In this document: one piece after another, positions 29,701 through 36,105 of the stretch
Position numbering within the stretch: the stretch's first letter is position 1
Layout of the letters: each line of letters starts with the position of its first letter
Source of the DNA: Sphingobacterium sp. ML3W
GTDB lineage: Bacteria; Bacteroidota; Bacteroidia; Sphingobacteriales; Sphingobacteriaceae
NCBI RefSeq assembly: GCF_000747525.1
Contig: NZ_CP009278.1
Span: forward strand, 3,968,001-4,032,000
Length of the DNA stretch: 64,000 nucleotides
Direction of reading: 5' to 3'
Program-made: the position numbers and the translations under genes
The notes under the pieces: model-generated
The model's database searches: none
The model's input: the letters and a program-made list of their open reading frames with translations, nothing else
Told to the model about the DNA's origin: nothing

Positions 29701-30745
29701 CAAAAGCTTAGCTAGAGAATTTGAACAGACAAATTGTAGATTAATTAATTTAAGTACAATTCAAGAAACTGAACAGATTGCCGAAATAGCGCTTAAGGAA
29801 ATACTGACGACAGAAAAACAAGCTGAAGTTATCTATAAGAATGAGCAACGACACCGTATGGATTTGACACCTACACCATTTCCAAATAGTTTAGAAAAGG
29901 CACATATTCAATTGGATTCTAAATCTGTCGTATTGGTACTTGGTGGTGGACAAGGTATTACCTCCGAACTCGTCAAACACATGGCAGAAGCGCATCCCTG
30001 TACCTATATTCTTGTCGGTCGATCAGCAGACCCAAGAACTGGAGCTTCTCATATGAAAGAAATAGAAGGTCTGAAAACCAAAGAGGAGATTAGAAGTCAT
30101 CTCATTCAATCTGGGAAATTTAATGCTCCTGCACAAATCGAAAAGGAGACCGTAAGAATTTTCAAGAACAACCAAATCCTACGGACTATCCGTCATATGG
30201 AGCAACTTGACAGTACTGTTGTTTACGAATCGTTAGATCTTTGCGACGAACAAGGACTAAGGACCTTGTTGCGTGACATCTATGGAAAATACGGAAAAAT
30301 TGATGGTGTCATCCATGGCGCAGGCTTATTGGAAGATAAACTTTTCAGACAGAAAACGACGAGTTCTTTCAGTCGTGTCTTTGATACAAAAGTAAAACCA
30401 TTGCGTGTATTAGCAGAACAGTTACACACGGATTGTCAATTTGTTGTTCTATTTTCAAGTATTGCTTCCGTTTATGGCAATAAAGGTCAGACCGATTATG
30501 CTGCCGCTAATAGTGTGATGGATGACTATGCTCAAGCATTGAACCAACGCATAGCTGGTAAAGTCATTTCAATCAACTGGGGGCCTTGGAAAGGTGCGGG
30601 AATGGTATCGCAGACTTTAGAAACAGAATATGAACGTCGCGGTATTTCATTAATTCCTTTAGAAGAAGGAAAAGAAGTTTTTCTGAATGAAATAAATTAC
30701 GGAACTGAGAATCAAGTATTGATTATGTCGGGAAACAATTGGTAA
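23732..30745 (+). CDS. PUFA-synthase-like megasynthase 1: ER(NMO)-KS-AT-ACP-ACP-KR
   Basis: This is an iterative type I synthase of 2337 aa. Residues 12-260 form a nitronate-monooxygenase-like barrel that looks degenerate (EAGGLVG in place of EAGGHxG). Residues 295-620 form a second, complete one (YPIAQGPMT, GRECGGHVGP), comparable to the PfaD enoyl reductase. The ketosynthase starts near 655, with triad C843 (DAACASS), H978 (EAHGTGT) and H1018 (GHTKCAAG). The acyltransferase starts near 1194 (FPGQGSQ), with S1286 in GHSYGE. Two carrier domains follow with phosphopantetheine serines S1697 and S1807 (ADLSIDSIKR, as in PfaA). A ketoreductase from about 2060 has GGGQG and the SSIAS/Y2256AAAN site. 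It lacks a dehydratase, which the next protein supplies. Translation might instead begin at M12 (23765). It is the first gene of the operon. Confidence 0.93.
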   Translation: MEAPAIISKTSMKNLTIIGLTPFEKPDVNLMPKLYQAGAYPFLSLGNQLTSAQESLDELEQLAIPACGIYIPNAEFKSLQIPEKVKYIILPAGSSIQLTSDIPILYQVNSIEEARQAEKSGAKGIIIKGNEAGGLVGYESTFVLFQRVIKEIQTIPIWVQGGIGLHTAAAAKALGATGIVLDSQLALFPESVVPKTFKELCSKLNGTETKVIANHRVLVRPNSPKLPENINAQDLVQYFSDLDPTQSYIPMGQDISLAIDLYEDFKNLKKMIFGFKEAMYGHLKQAKTLNIIRQDNIMAKQLGLRYPIAQGPMTRVSDVPSFAKAVSEAGALSFVALSLLKGEAAKALITETKALAGGKTWGVGILGFAPQELRDEQASYILAAKPPVILIAGGRPAQAKIFEKAGIQTFLHVPSPALLDIFLKEGAKNFIFEGRECGGHVGPLSSMVLWEKQIERILKEEHPENISVFFAGGIHDSFSTAFVSIMAAPLAARGVKIGVLMGTAYLYTQEAVSTGAIQQEFQNQALDAKDTVLLETAPGHETRCLNTAFAAHFNTEKTKLLTAGVDKKQVWEQLEKLNVGRLRIAAKGVERQGDKLIDIPKNKQLDLGMYMIGQVATMQNQAMSLAELHENVSTDNFIHIQEASLPEEPTSLEKPLDVAVIGMECIFPGAKNLEEYWRNIILGKDSVTEVPDERWNKDLYYHPDVDGPDVSHSKWGGFIPKIDFDPLAFGIPPQSLAAIEPTQLLTLLVAKRAMDNAGYGDKSVNRENISVIIGAEGGNDLANSYSFRGYYKQVFGELHEEVKIALPHTTEDSFPGILANVIAGRITNRLDLGGRNFTVDAACASSLAAVDLACQELILGKSDMVLAGGADLHNGINDYLMFSSTHALSRKGRCATFDSDADGIALGEGVAIMVLKRYEDAIRDGDRIYSVIKGVGGSSDGKALGLTAPRKIGQVRALERAYAQAGISPARVGLVEAHGTGTVVGDKTELSALTNLFSRSGALPGQTHLGSVKTQIGHTKCAAGLAGLIKASLSVYHGIKPPTLHLQQPNAYYNAETSPFAFYAESGLWTEKNRYAGVSAFGFGGTNFHTVIANHPIENSTATLQAWPSELFVFRGNTYDAAKHQLIQIKSILDTNDDIPLKNIAYSLATGSIDPVQLSIVADTAEDLMMKIELVLSGIESKDTYIVKQKAGKVAFLFPGQGSQRINMARNLFVLFPEMRKLLVGHPELEQVVFPSATFDDQTLKQQKETIKDTRLAQPLLGIIDLAIAKFLQSLGIIPDMLAGHSYGELPALCFAGVFAEDKLVELSTKRAQAILDAVEDGDAGTMVAINATAGRLKSIVEQVEDCYLVNFNAPSQCVAAGSTIGIHKLMDLLKQERISAKKLEVACAFHSPLVNQSKELYQTVLNDISFQNMKIPVWSNTSAALYPTDSTEIKTRLTDHLVEPVRFVEEIEAMYDDGARIFIEVGPGKVLTGLTKSCLDKDEVTLHVEDNSHDKLPHLLGMLAQYLGTGRSFNISQLFDGRDVAFIHIDQPELYKKNSAIWRVNGQSALPTTGTLPTNGALPILTPLQMNNFANQPASASESQLATERMLQEYLNSMKLLIQAQRDVMLTFLGQNPGVNPMPVPTPILPNVVIERQAALPAAPIVQQLPSVSQVRTAPVKDIKTILLQVVSEKTGYPQEMLGMEMDLEADLSIDSIKRVEIIGTLRTELNLFSGGNSNEDTIMEQLAAIKTLSGLVSWLTELTGETVLTEIPIATESTGSNIANSPLTLQELQSEILDIVSEKTGYPKEMLGLDLDMEADLSIDSIKRMEIISDLKTKIGFGNDMDQADDLMEKLAAIKTLNGLATWIKDMSQDDEPVQSTLSRLSLGLAPAALPLTQNMELIKGKRFAITKDNSEQAIAIKNSLQKYGAFVELIDIDANLSDFDGLIMLHLFTSTVKHSIIDYISLIQKLDFDKAKWIYLISDTSSHLNELKDINVLRHYQGFSGLFKSLAREFEQTNCRLINLSTIQETEQIAEIALKEILTTEKQAEVIYKNEQRHRMDLTPTPFPNSLEKAHIQLDSKSVVLVLGGGQGITSELVKHMAEAHPCTYILVGRSADPRTGASHMKEIEGLKTKEEIRSHLIQSGKFNAPAQIEKETVRIFKNNQILRTIRHMEQLDSTVVYESLDLCDEQGLRTLLRDIYGKYGKIDGVIHGAGLLEDKLFRQKTTSSFSRVFDTKVKPLRVLAEQLHTDCQFVVLFSSIASVYGNKGQTDYAAANSVMDDYAQALNQRIAGKVISINWGPWKGAGMVSQTLETEYERRGISLIPLEEGKEVFLNEINYGTENQVLIMSGNNW

Positions 30746-30764
30746 ACATCGGTACAGAATAGTT

Positions 30765-33700
30765 ATGAAAAATACAGATGTTGCGATAGTTGGACTATCT
30801 TGTGTCTTCCCTGGAGCAAAAGATGCACATACTTTTTGGCAAAATATTGTCAATAAAGTAGATGCTACGCAAGAAGCTCCGGAAGACCGGATCGATCCCG
30901 TTCACTTTGACAAAAACAGCAATGCGATTGATCGTTTTTATTGTAAGCGTGGAGGTTTTATACCTGACTATACTTTTGACCCAACTGCCTTCGGTATATT
31001 ACCATTGGCAGTTGAAGGGACAGAACCTGATCATCTACTTACGCTCGATCTAGTACAAAAAGCGTTGGAAGATGCTGGTGTATTCCGCAAGCAAACCTCG
31101 CTTGAGAAAACAGGTATCATTATTGGCAAAGGAAACTATGCGGGTCCGGGTGCGACACGCGCTATCGAAATCGTACGTACTGGTGAGCAGATTTCTTCTT
31201 TATTACAAGAACTGTTACCGCAAGTATCTGCTGCAGATTTAGAGAAAGTTAAACATGCCTTTCAGGAAAGAAAAGGGCGATTTAGTGCCGATACAGCAAT
31301 GGGGTTAATCCCCAATCTAGTTGCTTCTTTAGTTGCCAATCGATTTAATTTAGGAGGAGTTGCTTTTACTGTTGATGCAGCATGTGCGAGCGCCTTAATT
31401 GCAGTCGACCATGCGGTACAAGAACTCCATCGCGGACGTTGTAATATGGTAGTCGCAGGTGGCGTACATACTGGTCAAAATGCTGCCTTTTGGAGTATCT
31501 TCACACAATTAGGTGCTTTATCACGTCAAGAACAAATCAAACCATTCAGTCATGATGCAGATGGATTATTGATTGGAGAAGGTTGTGGCTTTGTAGTCTT
31601 AAAACGAATGGAAGATGCGATACGTGATCAAGATAAAATCTATGCAGTCATTAAAGGTGTAGGCGTAAGTAGTGATGGTAGCGGTACTAGTGTGATGAGT
31701 CCCTCAGTCAAAGGTCAATTAAAAGCCTTACAGCAGGCTTGGTCCAATTCGAGTTTAGATAAACAACAAATAGGATACTTAGAAGCCCATGGTACTGGAA
31801 CCCCACTTGGAGACAAGACTGAGCTCCAGACTCTAGCACAATTTTTTGGTAAAGAAGATTCGTTTCCTATCGCTGGAATCGGATCTGTTAAATCAAACAT
31901 CGGTCACGCCATGCCAGCAGCTGGCATAGCGGGATTGATAAAGACCTGTTTAGCGCTTCATCATGATATTTTACCCCCAACACTATACTGCGAAAATCCG
32001 ACAGCAGACATGCAATTTACCAGATTTGCACCCGTACAGGATGCTAAAAACTGGTCCCAGTCGGGCTTACCAAAAATTGCTGCTGTCAATGCATTTGGAT
32101 TTGGAGGGATCAATGCACACGTCGTACTCGAAGGCTATGATATGCCTAAAAAAGATACAGTTTTACTACTCGCTAGAACTAGCCAAGAGGAACTTCTAGC
32201 TGCATTAGGAAACAACGAGAGCACAGTAGGCCATGGCGACCATCGGCTTGCTATTTTTGATCCTACACCAGAAAGAATACAAAAAGCGATAAAGATTGTC
32301 TCCAAAGGCAATCCTTGGCGTAACAAACAGGATATTTGGTATACCGCTGCCCCTTTACTGAAAGATGGTGGCAAAATTGCCTTTGTGTTTCCAGGCTTAG
32401 ATGGTTTAGCCAAAGGTGAAGTAGAAAGTGTAAGTCGCTATTTTGGATTAACAGAACCTATCGAAACAGAAGGAGAAGGTTTATTGACAGATGCTTTAGC
32501 CATTTTCAACAAATGTAGCATACTAGATAGTGCCTTGAAAAAACTGGGTATTTTCCCCGATATGAATGCCGGACATAGTTTAGGTGAATGGCTCGCTGGC
32601 TACTCATCCGAATTAGCAGAAGCCAGCTCTGTAACAGCATTAATCAATGTGCTCCATCCATCAACGTTTGAGTTAAAGGATTCTAAATTTATTGCCATAG
32701 GTACGGGTATTGAACAAATAACGCCAATCATAGCGCAAATACCCAATCTTTATATCTCGAACGATAACTGCCCACACCAAGTCATACTTTGCGGCAGCAA
32801 TGCGGCACTAGATGAATTAGTCCCAGTATTAAAGTCGAAACAAATATTTCATCAAATATTACCGTTTCAATCGGGATTTCATACACCCTTTGTAGCGGAC
32901 AAACTCGATGTGATTTTAGCGGGGATGGATCAGGTTCGTTTTCAACAAACAAAAATCCCATTATGGTCTGCAACAACTTTAGCCCCCTACCCCAAAGAGC
33001 AAGATGCCATCAGGCAATTAAGTGCAGAACATCTCGTTCAACCGGTTCGTTTTAGAGAACTGACTGAAAAACTTTATGAAGAAGGCGCAAGATTCTTCAT
33101 CCAGGTCGGTGCCGGAGGATTAATTGGTTTTATCGATGATACCTTAAAGGGGAAAGCTTTCAGTACAATAACTTCAAGTGGACCTACCCGATCTGCACTA
33201 ACCCAATTGCAGCGTGTAATCAGCGCTCTTTTTGTGGAAGGAAAAGAAGTGGCATTAGACTTTCTAGATGTAAATACTAAACCAATAAAGTCGTCAACAA
33301 ATAGGATTAAGTTGCAATTAGGTTTACCTATTATTCGAGACTTTAATGAGATGAAGGTTTTAGCCAAGTCTTTTGAGACTTCGAAAAAAGTAGGTACTAC
33401 ATCAAACAAAGCGAATCACCCACTTGTACAAGCTTTTCAAGATAATATAACGGATATGATCAGTATGCAAGAAGAAGTACTGGCGCTCTTCCAACAGCGT
33501 TCTGAAAACAGGCTATCGAATCAGACAACTTTTCCGGTTCCAGCACAGACTAATATTGTAAGCTTACCTGCAAATACATCCGTCCTTAATAGACCCACAA
33601 GTACAAGTTTCGATAAACTTTTACAAGTCAGTTTGGCAAGTGACCCTTATTTAATCTATCATAGTTTGCTTAGACAACCTGCGGGATGGACTCCTGTAGC

Positions 33701-35045
33701 GGATATGGAACCCGTTATTCCGATGACTATGATCTTTGAACTATTGGCAGAAACTGCACAAGCTGAAATACAGGGAACACAAGTGCATAAAATTATGCAT
33801 GTGAATGTATTCCAATGGATGAATGTGGCGAAAACATTTGAGAAAACCATAAAGGGTGAATGGCGTGCACTCCACCATGCTTATCTAGATATTGAGAATT
33901 TTGCGAATGCCGAAGTGTTTTTAAAAACATCTCCAATTCAAACTCCTGAATTCAACCTGTCTATTGGAGATCTGTTACCAATCCATAGAACGCCAGAAGA
34001 GATCTATGAGAATCACATGTTTCATGGTCATGCCTACCAAGGTATTACAGAAATCGTAGCTGTGGGAACTAAAGGCATTATAGGAATGATCAAAGGTAAT
34101 GGTGGTAAAGGGTCATTATTGGATAATGCAGGCCAATTATTTGGTCTGTGGCTACAACTTACGCTAACACAAGATAGGATCGCTTTTCCTGTTAAAATCA
34201 AGGAAATTGAGTTCTTTGAAGAGATGCTTGATCAGGAGGGTATGTTTGAATGTACCTGTATGCTAACAGAGTTGAACGCAGAATTTGCTATCGGAAAAAT
34301 TGTACTGAAAAGAGATGGAAAAATATGGTGCGCCATCAGCGGATGGCAAAACCGAAGACTGGAAATAGACGACGCTTTATGGAACGTTTCCATGTCTCCT
34401 TCACATAACCGCCTTTCTGAACAAATTACACCAGAAGTATTTTTCTTTCATCAGGCTTATTCTCGCGTTGCTTCCTGGGATTTTGTGCTCAAGCGTTATT
34501 TCAATCAAAAAGAAAAACAATACTACCAACAGTTGATGCCTAATAAACGAAAAACCTGGATGATCAGTCGTGTTGCGGTAAAAGATGCTGTACGTCATCT
34601 TTTACTCGAACAAAAAGGGTATGCACACTACCCGATTACTTTTGAAATAAGTGCTGATGAGGCTGGTAAACCATATCTAATTGGCGATGCTACAGATCAA
34701 ATACATGTTTCATTAGCCCACAAAGGAAAAGACGCAGTAGCTATCGCACGATATGATAGACCAGTTGGCATTGATATGGAAATTATCGAAGAGCGTAGCT
34801 CGGGCTTTTACCCATTGGTATTTACTGATGCTGAACGCGCGTTATTAAAAGACAGAGATCAAGCTGAATGGACCACCCGCTTTTGGGTAGCTAAAGAAGC
34901 TTATGGGAAATATATTGGAAAAGGACTCCAAGGAAACCCTAAAGCATACGAGGTGACGGTTATTCAGAACGATCACCTATGGATCAACAATATTGAAATT
35001 AAAACTATAAAACACAATAATTATATTATCGGATGGACACTGTAA
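30765..35045 (+). CDS. PUFA-synthase-like megasynthase 2: KS-AT-DH-phosphopantetheinyl transferase
   Basis: This 1426-aa partner of the first synthase starts 19 bp after it. The N-terminal ketosynthase has a complete triad: C207 (DAACASA), H342 (EAHGTGT) and H381 (GHAMPAAG), so it is not a chain-length-factor decoy. An acyltransferase follows with S605 in GHSLGE, although the usual PGQGSQ loop is changed to FPGLDGLAKG. Residues about 1000-1200 form a hot-dog dehydratase-like domain with H1084 and H1087 (HMFHGHAYQG) and D1120 (LLDNAGQ). The C-terminal 150 residues are an Sfp-type phosphopantetheinyl transferase (VGIDMEIIEE with D1337; W-V-A-K-E at 1374-1378), which would load the carrier domains of both this system's ACPs. 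The fused activator makes the operon self-sufficient. Confidence 0.92.
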   Translation: MKNTDVAIVGLSCVFPGAKDAHTFWQNIVNKVDATQEAPEDRIDPVHFDKNSNAIDRFYCKRGGFIPDYTFDPTAFGILPLAVEGTEPDHLLTLDLVQKALEDAGVFRKQTSLEKTGIIIGKGNYAGPGATRAIEIVRTGEQISSLLQELLPQVSAADLEKVKHAFQERKGRFSADTAMGLIPNLVASLVANRFNLGGVAFTVDAACASALIAVDHAVQELHRGRCNMVVAGGVHTGQNAAFWSIFTQLGALSRQEQIKPFSHDADGLLIGEGCGFVVLKRMEDAIRDQDKIYAVIKGVGVSSDGSGTSVMSPSVKGQLKALQQAWSNSSLDKQQIGYLEAHGTGTPLGDKTELQTLAQFFGKEDSFPIAGIGSVKSNIGHAMPAAGIAGLIKTCLALHHDILPPTLYCENPTADMQFTRFAPVQDAKNWSQSGLPKIAAVNAFGFGGINAHVVLEGYDMPKKDTVLLLARTSQEELLAALGNNESTVGHGDHRLAIFDPTPERIQKAIKIVSKGNPWRNKQDIWYTAAPLLKDGGKIAFVFPGLDGLAKGEVESVSRYFGLTEPIETEGEGLLTDALAIFNKCSILDSALKKLGIFPDMNAGHSLGEWLAGYSSELAEASSVTALINVLHPSTFELKDSKFIAIGTGIEQITPIIAQIPNLYISNDNCPHQVILCGSNAALDELVPVLKSKQIFHQILPFQSGFHTPFVADKLDVILAGMDQVRFQQTKIPLWSATTLAPYPKEQDAIRQLSAEHLVQPVRFRELTEKLYEEGARFFIQVGAGGLIGFIDDTLKGKAFSTITSSGPTRSALTQLQRVISALFVEGKEVALDFLDVNTKPIKSSTNRIKLQLGLPIIRDFNEMKVLAKSFETSKKVGTTSNKANHPLVQAFQDNITDMISMQEEVLALFQQRSENRLSNQTTFPVPAQTNIVSLPANTSVLNRPTSTSFDKLLQVSLASDPYLIYHSLLRQPAGWTPVADMEPVIPMTMIFELLAETAQAEIQGTQVHKIMHVNVFQWMNVAKTFEKTIKGEWRALHHAYLDIENFANAEVFLKTSPIQTPEFNLSIGDLLPIHRTPEEIYENHMFHGHAYQGITEIVAVGTKGIIGMIKGNGGKGSLLDNAGQLFGLWLQLTLTQDRIAFPVKIKEIEFFEEMLDQEGMFECTCMLTELNAEFAIGKIVLKRDGKIWCAISGWQNRRLEIDDALWNVSMSPSHNRLSEQITPEVFFFHQAYSRVASWDFVLKRYFNQKEKQYYQQLMPNKRKTWMISRVAVKDAVRHLLLEQKGYAHYPITFEISADEAGKPYLIGDATDQIHVSLAHKGKDAVAIARYDRPVGIDMEIIEERSSGFYPLVFTDAERALLKDRDQAEWTTRFWVAKEAYGKYIGKGLQGNPKAYEVTVIQNDHLWINNIEIKTIKHNNYIIGWTL

Positions 35046-35332
35046 ATTCAACATTAAAAATGAACCACGAAGAGTTATTCACCCTTTTAAAAGGTTTTAT
35101 TACGGAAGTGATAGGAGAAGAATTTGTAGAAGAAATGGATATTACGCCAGAAAGTTCTTTTACGAAAGATTTGGAAATGGACAGTATCGAGATTGTCTCT
35201 TTTTCAGAGAAAATCAAAACACATTTTGGAGAGCAAATTGATTTTACGGGCTGGTTATCTTCCATGGATTTGGATCAATTAATCAACCTTGACCTCCGCA
35301 TGATTATCAACTATATCTACGAATGCCAATAA
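35033..35332 (+). CDS. free-standing acyl carrier protein
   Basis: This 99-aa carrier protein has the helix II attachment serine in KDLEMDSIEIVSF and an acidic surface typical of ACPs. The first start overlaps the megasynthase stop by 13 bases; an ATG at 35060 (MNHEELF) would remove nine residues and the overlap. Its sequence differs from the tandem ACPs inside the synthase, so it probably has a separate role, such as holding the finished or a starter acyl chain for the hydrolase or acyltransferases encoded next. The phosphopantetheinyl transferase domain of the upstream protein is the likely activator. Confidence 0.88.
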   Translation: MDTVNSTLKMNHEELFTLLKGFITEVIGEEFVEEMDITPESSFTKDLEMDSIEIVSFSEKIKTHFGEQIDFTGWLSSMDLDQLINLDLRMIINYIYECQ

Positions 35333-36105
35333 TTGACGTAAACAATAAAAAAGTTCATATACAAGAACTAAACAAAGGAGCTAAACAAACCGTGGTATTG
35401 ATCCATGGTATGTTTAGCAATCTTTCTGTTTATTATTTTAATATCGCGCCCATTTTGGCGCAACACTTTCACGTGGTGATGTATGACTTGAAAAGTCATG
35501 GTATGAGTGAACGTATTTTGACTGGATATGATCTGAATAATATGTCTACCGACTTATTAGACCTGATGGACAATCTTCAGCTCGAGCAAGTTTTTCTAGT
35601 TGGTTATAGCTTTGGTGGACTAATTGCCCTGAAAACAGCCCTACTAGAGCCCGATCGTATACAAAAACTGGTCATCATGGAGGCGCCTGATCCACAAGAT
35701 GAAAAAGCGCGTGATATCATCGAGGAGTATAGTAAGGAGTTTCTGGAACATTATGTAGCCAATTTCACCGACACAACAAAGGTAAAAATGGGTAAAAGAC
35801 AAATGGAAAAAAATCACCGTCAATATGAATTCTTATTTCAACAGACCAGCATCAAAACAGATATGGTCACGGAGAAGCATTTTCTAGAAAACATCATTAC
35901 GGCCCAATTGCCTATACCTACCTTGTTATTGTACGGAGCAGATTCCAATTGTAGACCTACTGGCGAATGGCTGAAAGAACAGATTGATGAGTCAACACTT
36001 GAATTGATACCAGGCGATCATAACATTCCTATACAAGAACCGACTCGTATAGCAGAAACCATCGTTCATTTTTTTACCAAAATCTTTATCAAAAACTATG
36101 GCTAA
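35323..36105 (+). CDS. alpha/beta hydrolase, possible chain-releasing thioesterase
   Basis: This is a 260-aa alpha/beta hydrolase. The oxyanion HGMFSN motif lies near residue 28, the nucleophile S96 in GYSFGG, the acid probably D207 in YGADSN, and the histidine H233 in PGDHNIP. It has no signal peptide, so it is cytoplasmic. Its start overlaps the ACP stop by 10 bases and its stop overlaps the glycosyltransferase start by 8, so it belongs tightly to the synthase operon. The most natural role is release, editing or hydrolysis of acyl chains from ACP. That role is inferred from context; the fold also covers esterases and lactonases. Confidence 0.82.
   Translation: MPIIDVNNKKVHIQELNKGAKQTVVLIHGMFSNLSVYYFNIAPILAQHFHVVMYDLKSHGMSERILTGYDLNNMSTDLLDLMDNLQLEQVFLVGYSFGGLIALKTALLEPDRIQKLVIMEAPDPQDEKARDIIEEYSKEFLEHYVANFTDTTKVKMGKRQMEKNHRQYEFLFQQTSIKTDMVTEKHFLENIITAQLPIPTLLLYGADSNCRPTGEWLKEQIDESTLELIPGDHNIPIQEPTRIAETIVHFFTKIFIKNYG

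Noticed and set aside
30765-32100. Calling the second KS a chain-length factor as in PfaC
   Set aside because: All three catalytic residues (C207, H342, H381) are present.
30765-35045. Calling the second synthase an enediyne PKS because of the DH-PPTase ending
   Set aside because: Enediyne synthases have KS-AT-ACP-KR-DH-PPTase in one chain. Here ACP and KR are in the other protein, ER is present, and no enediyne tailoring genes are adjacent.
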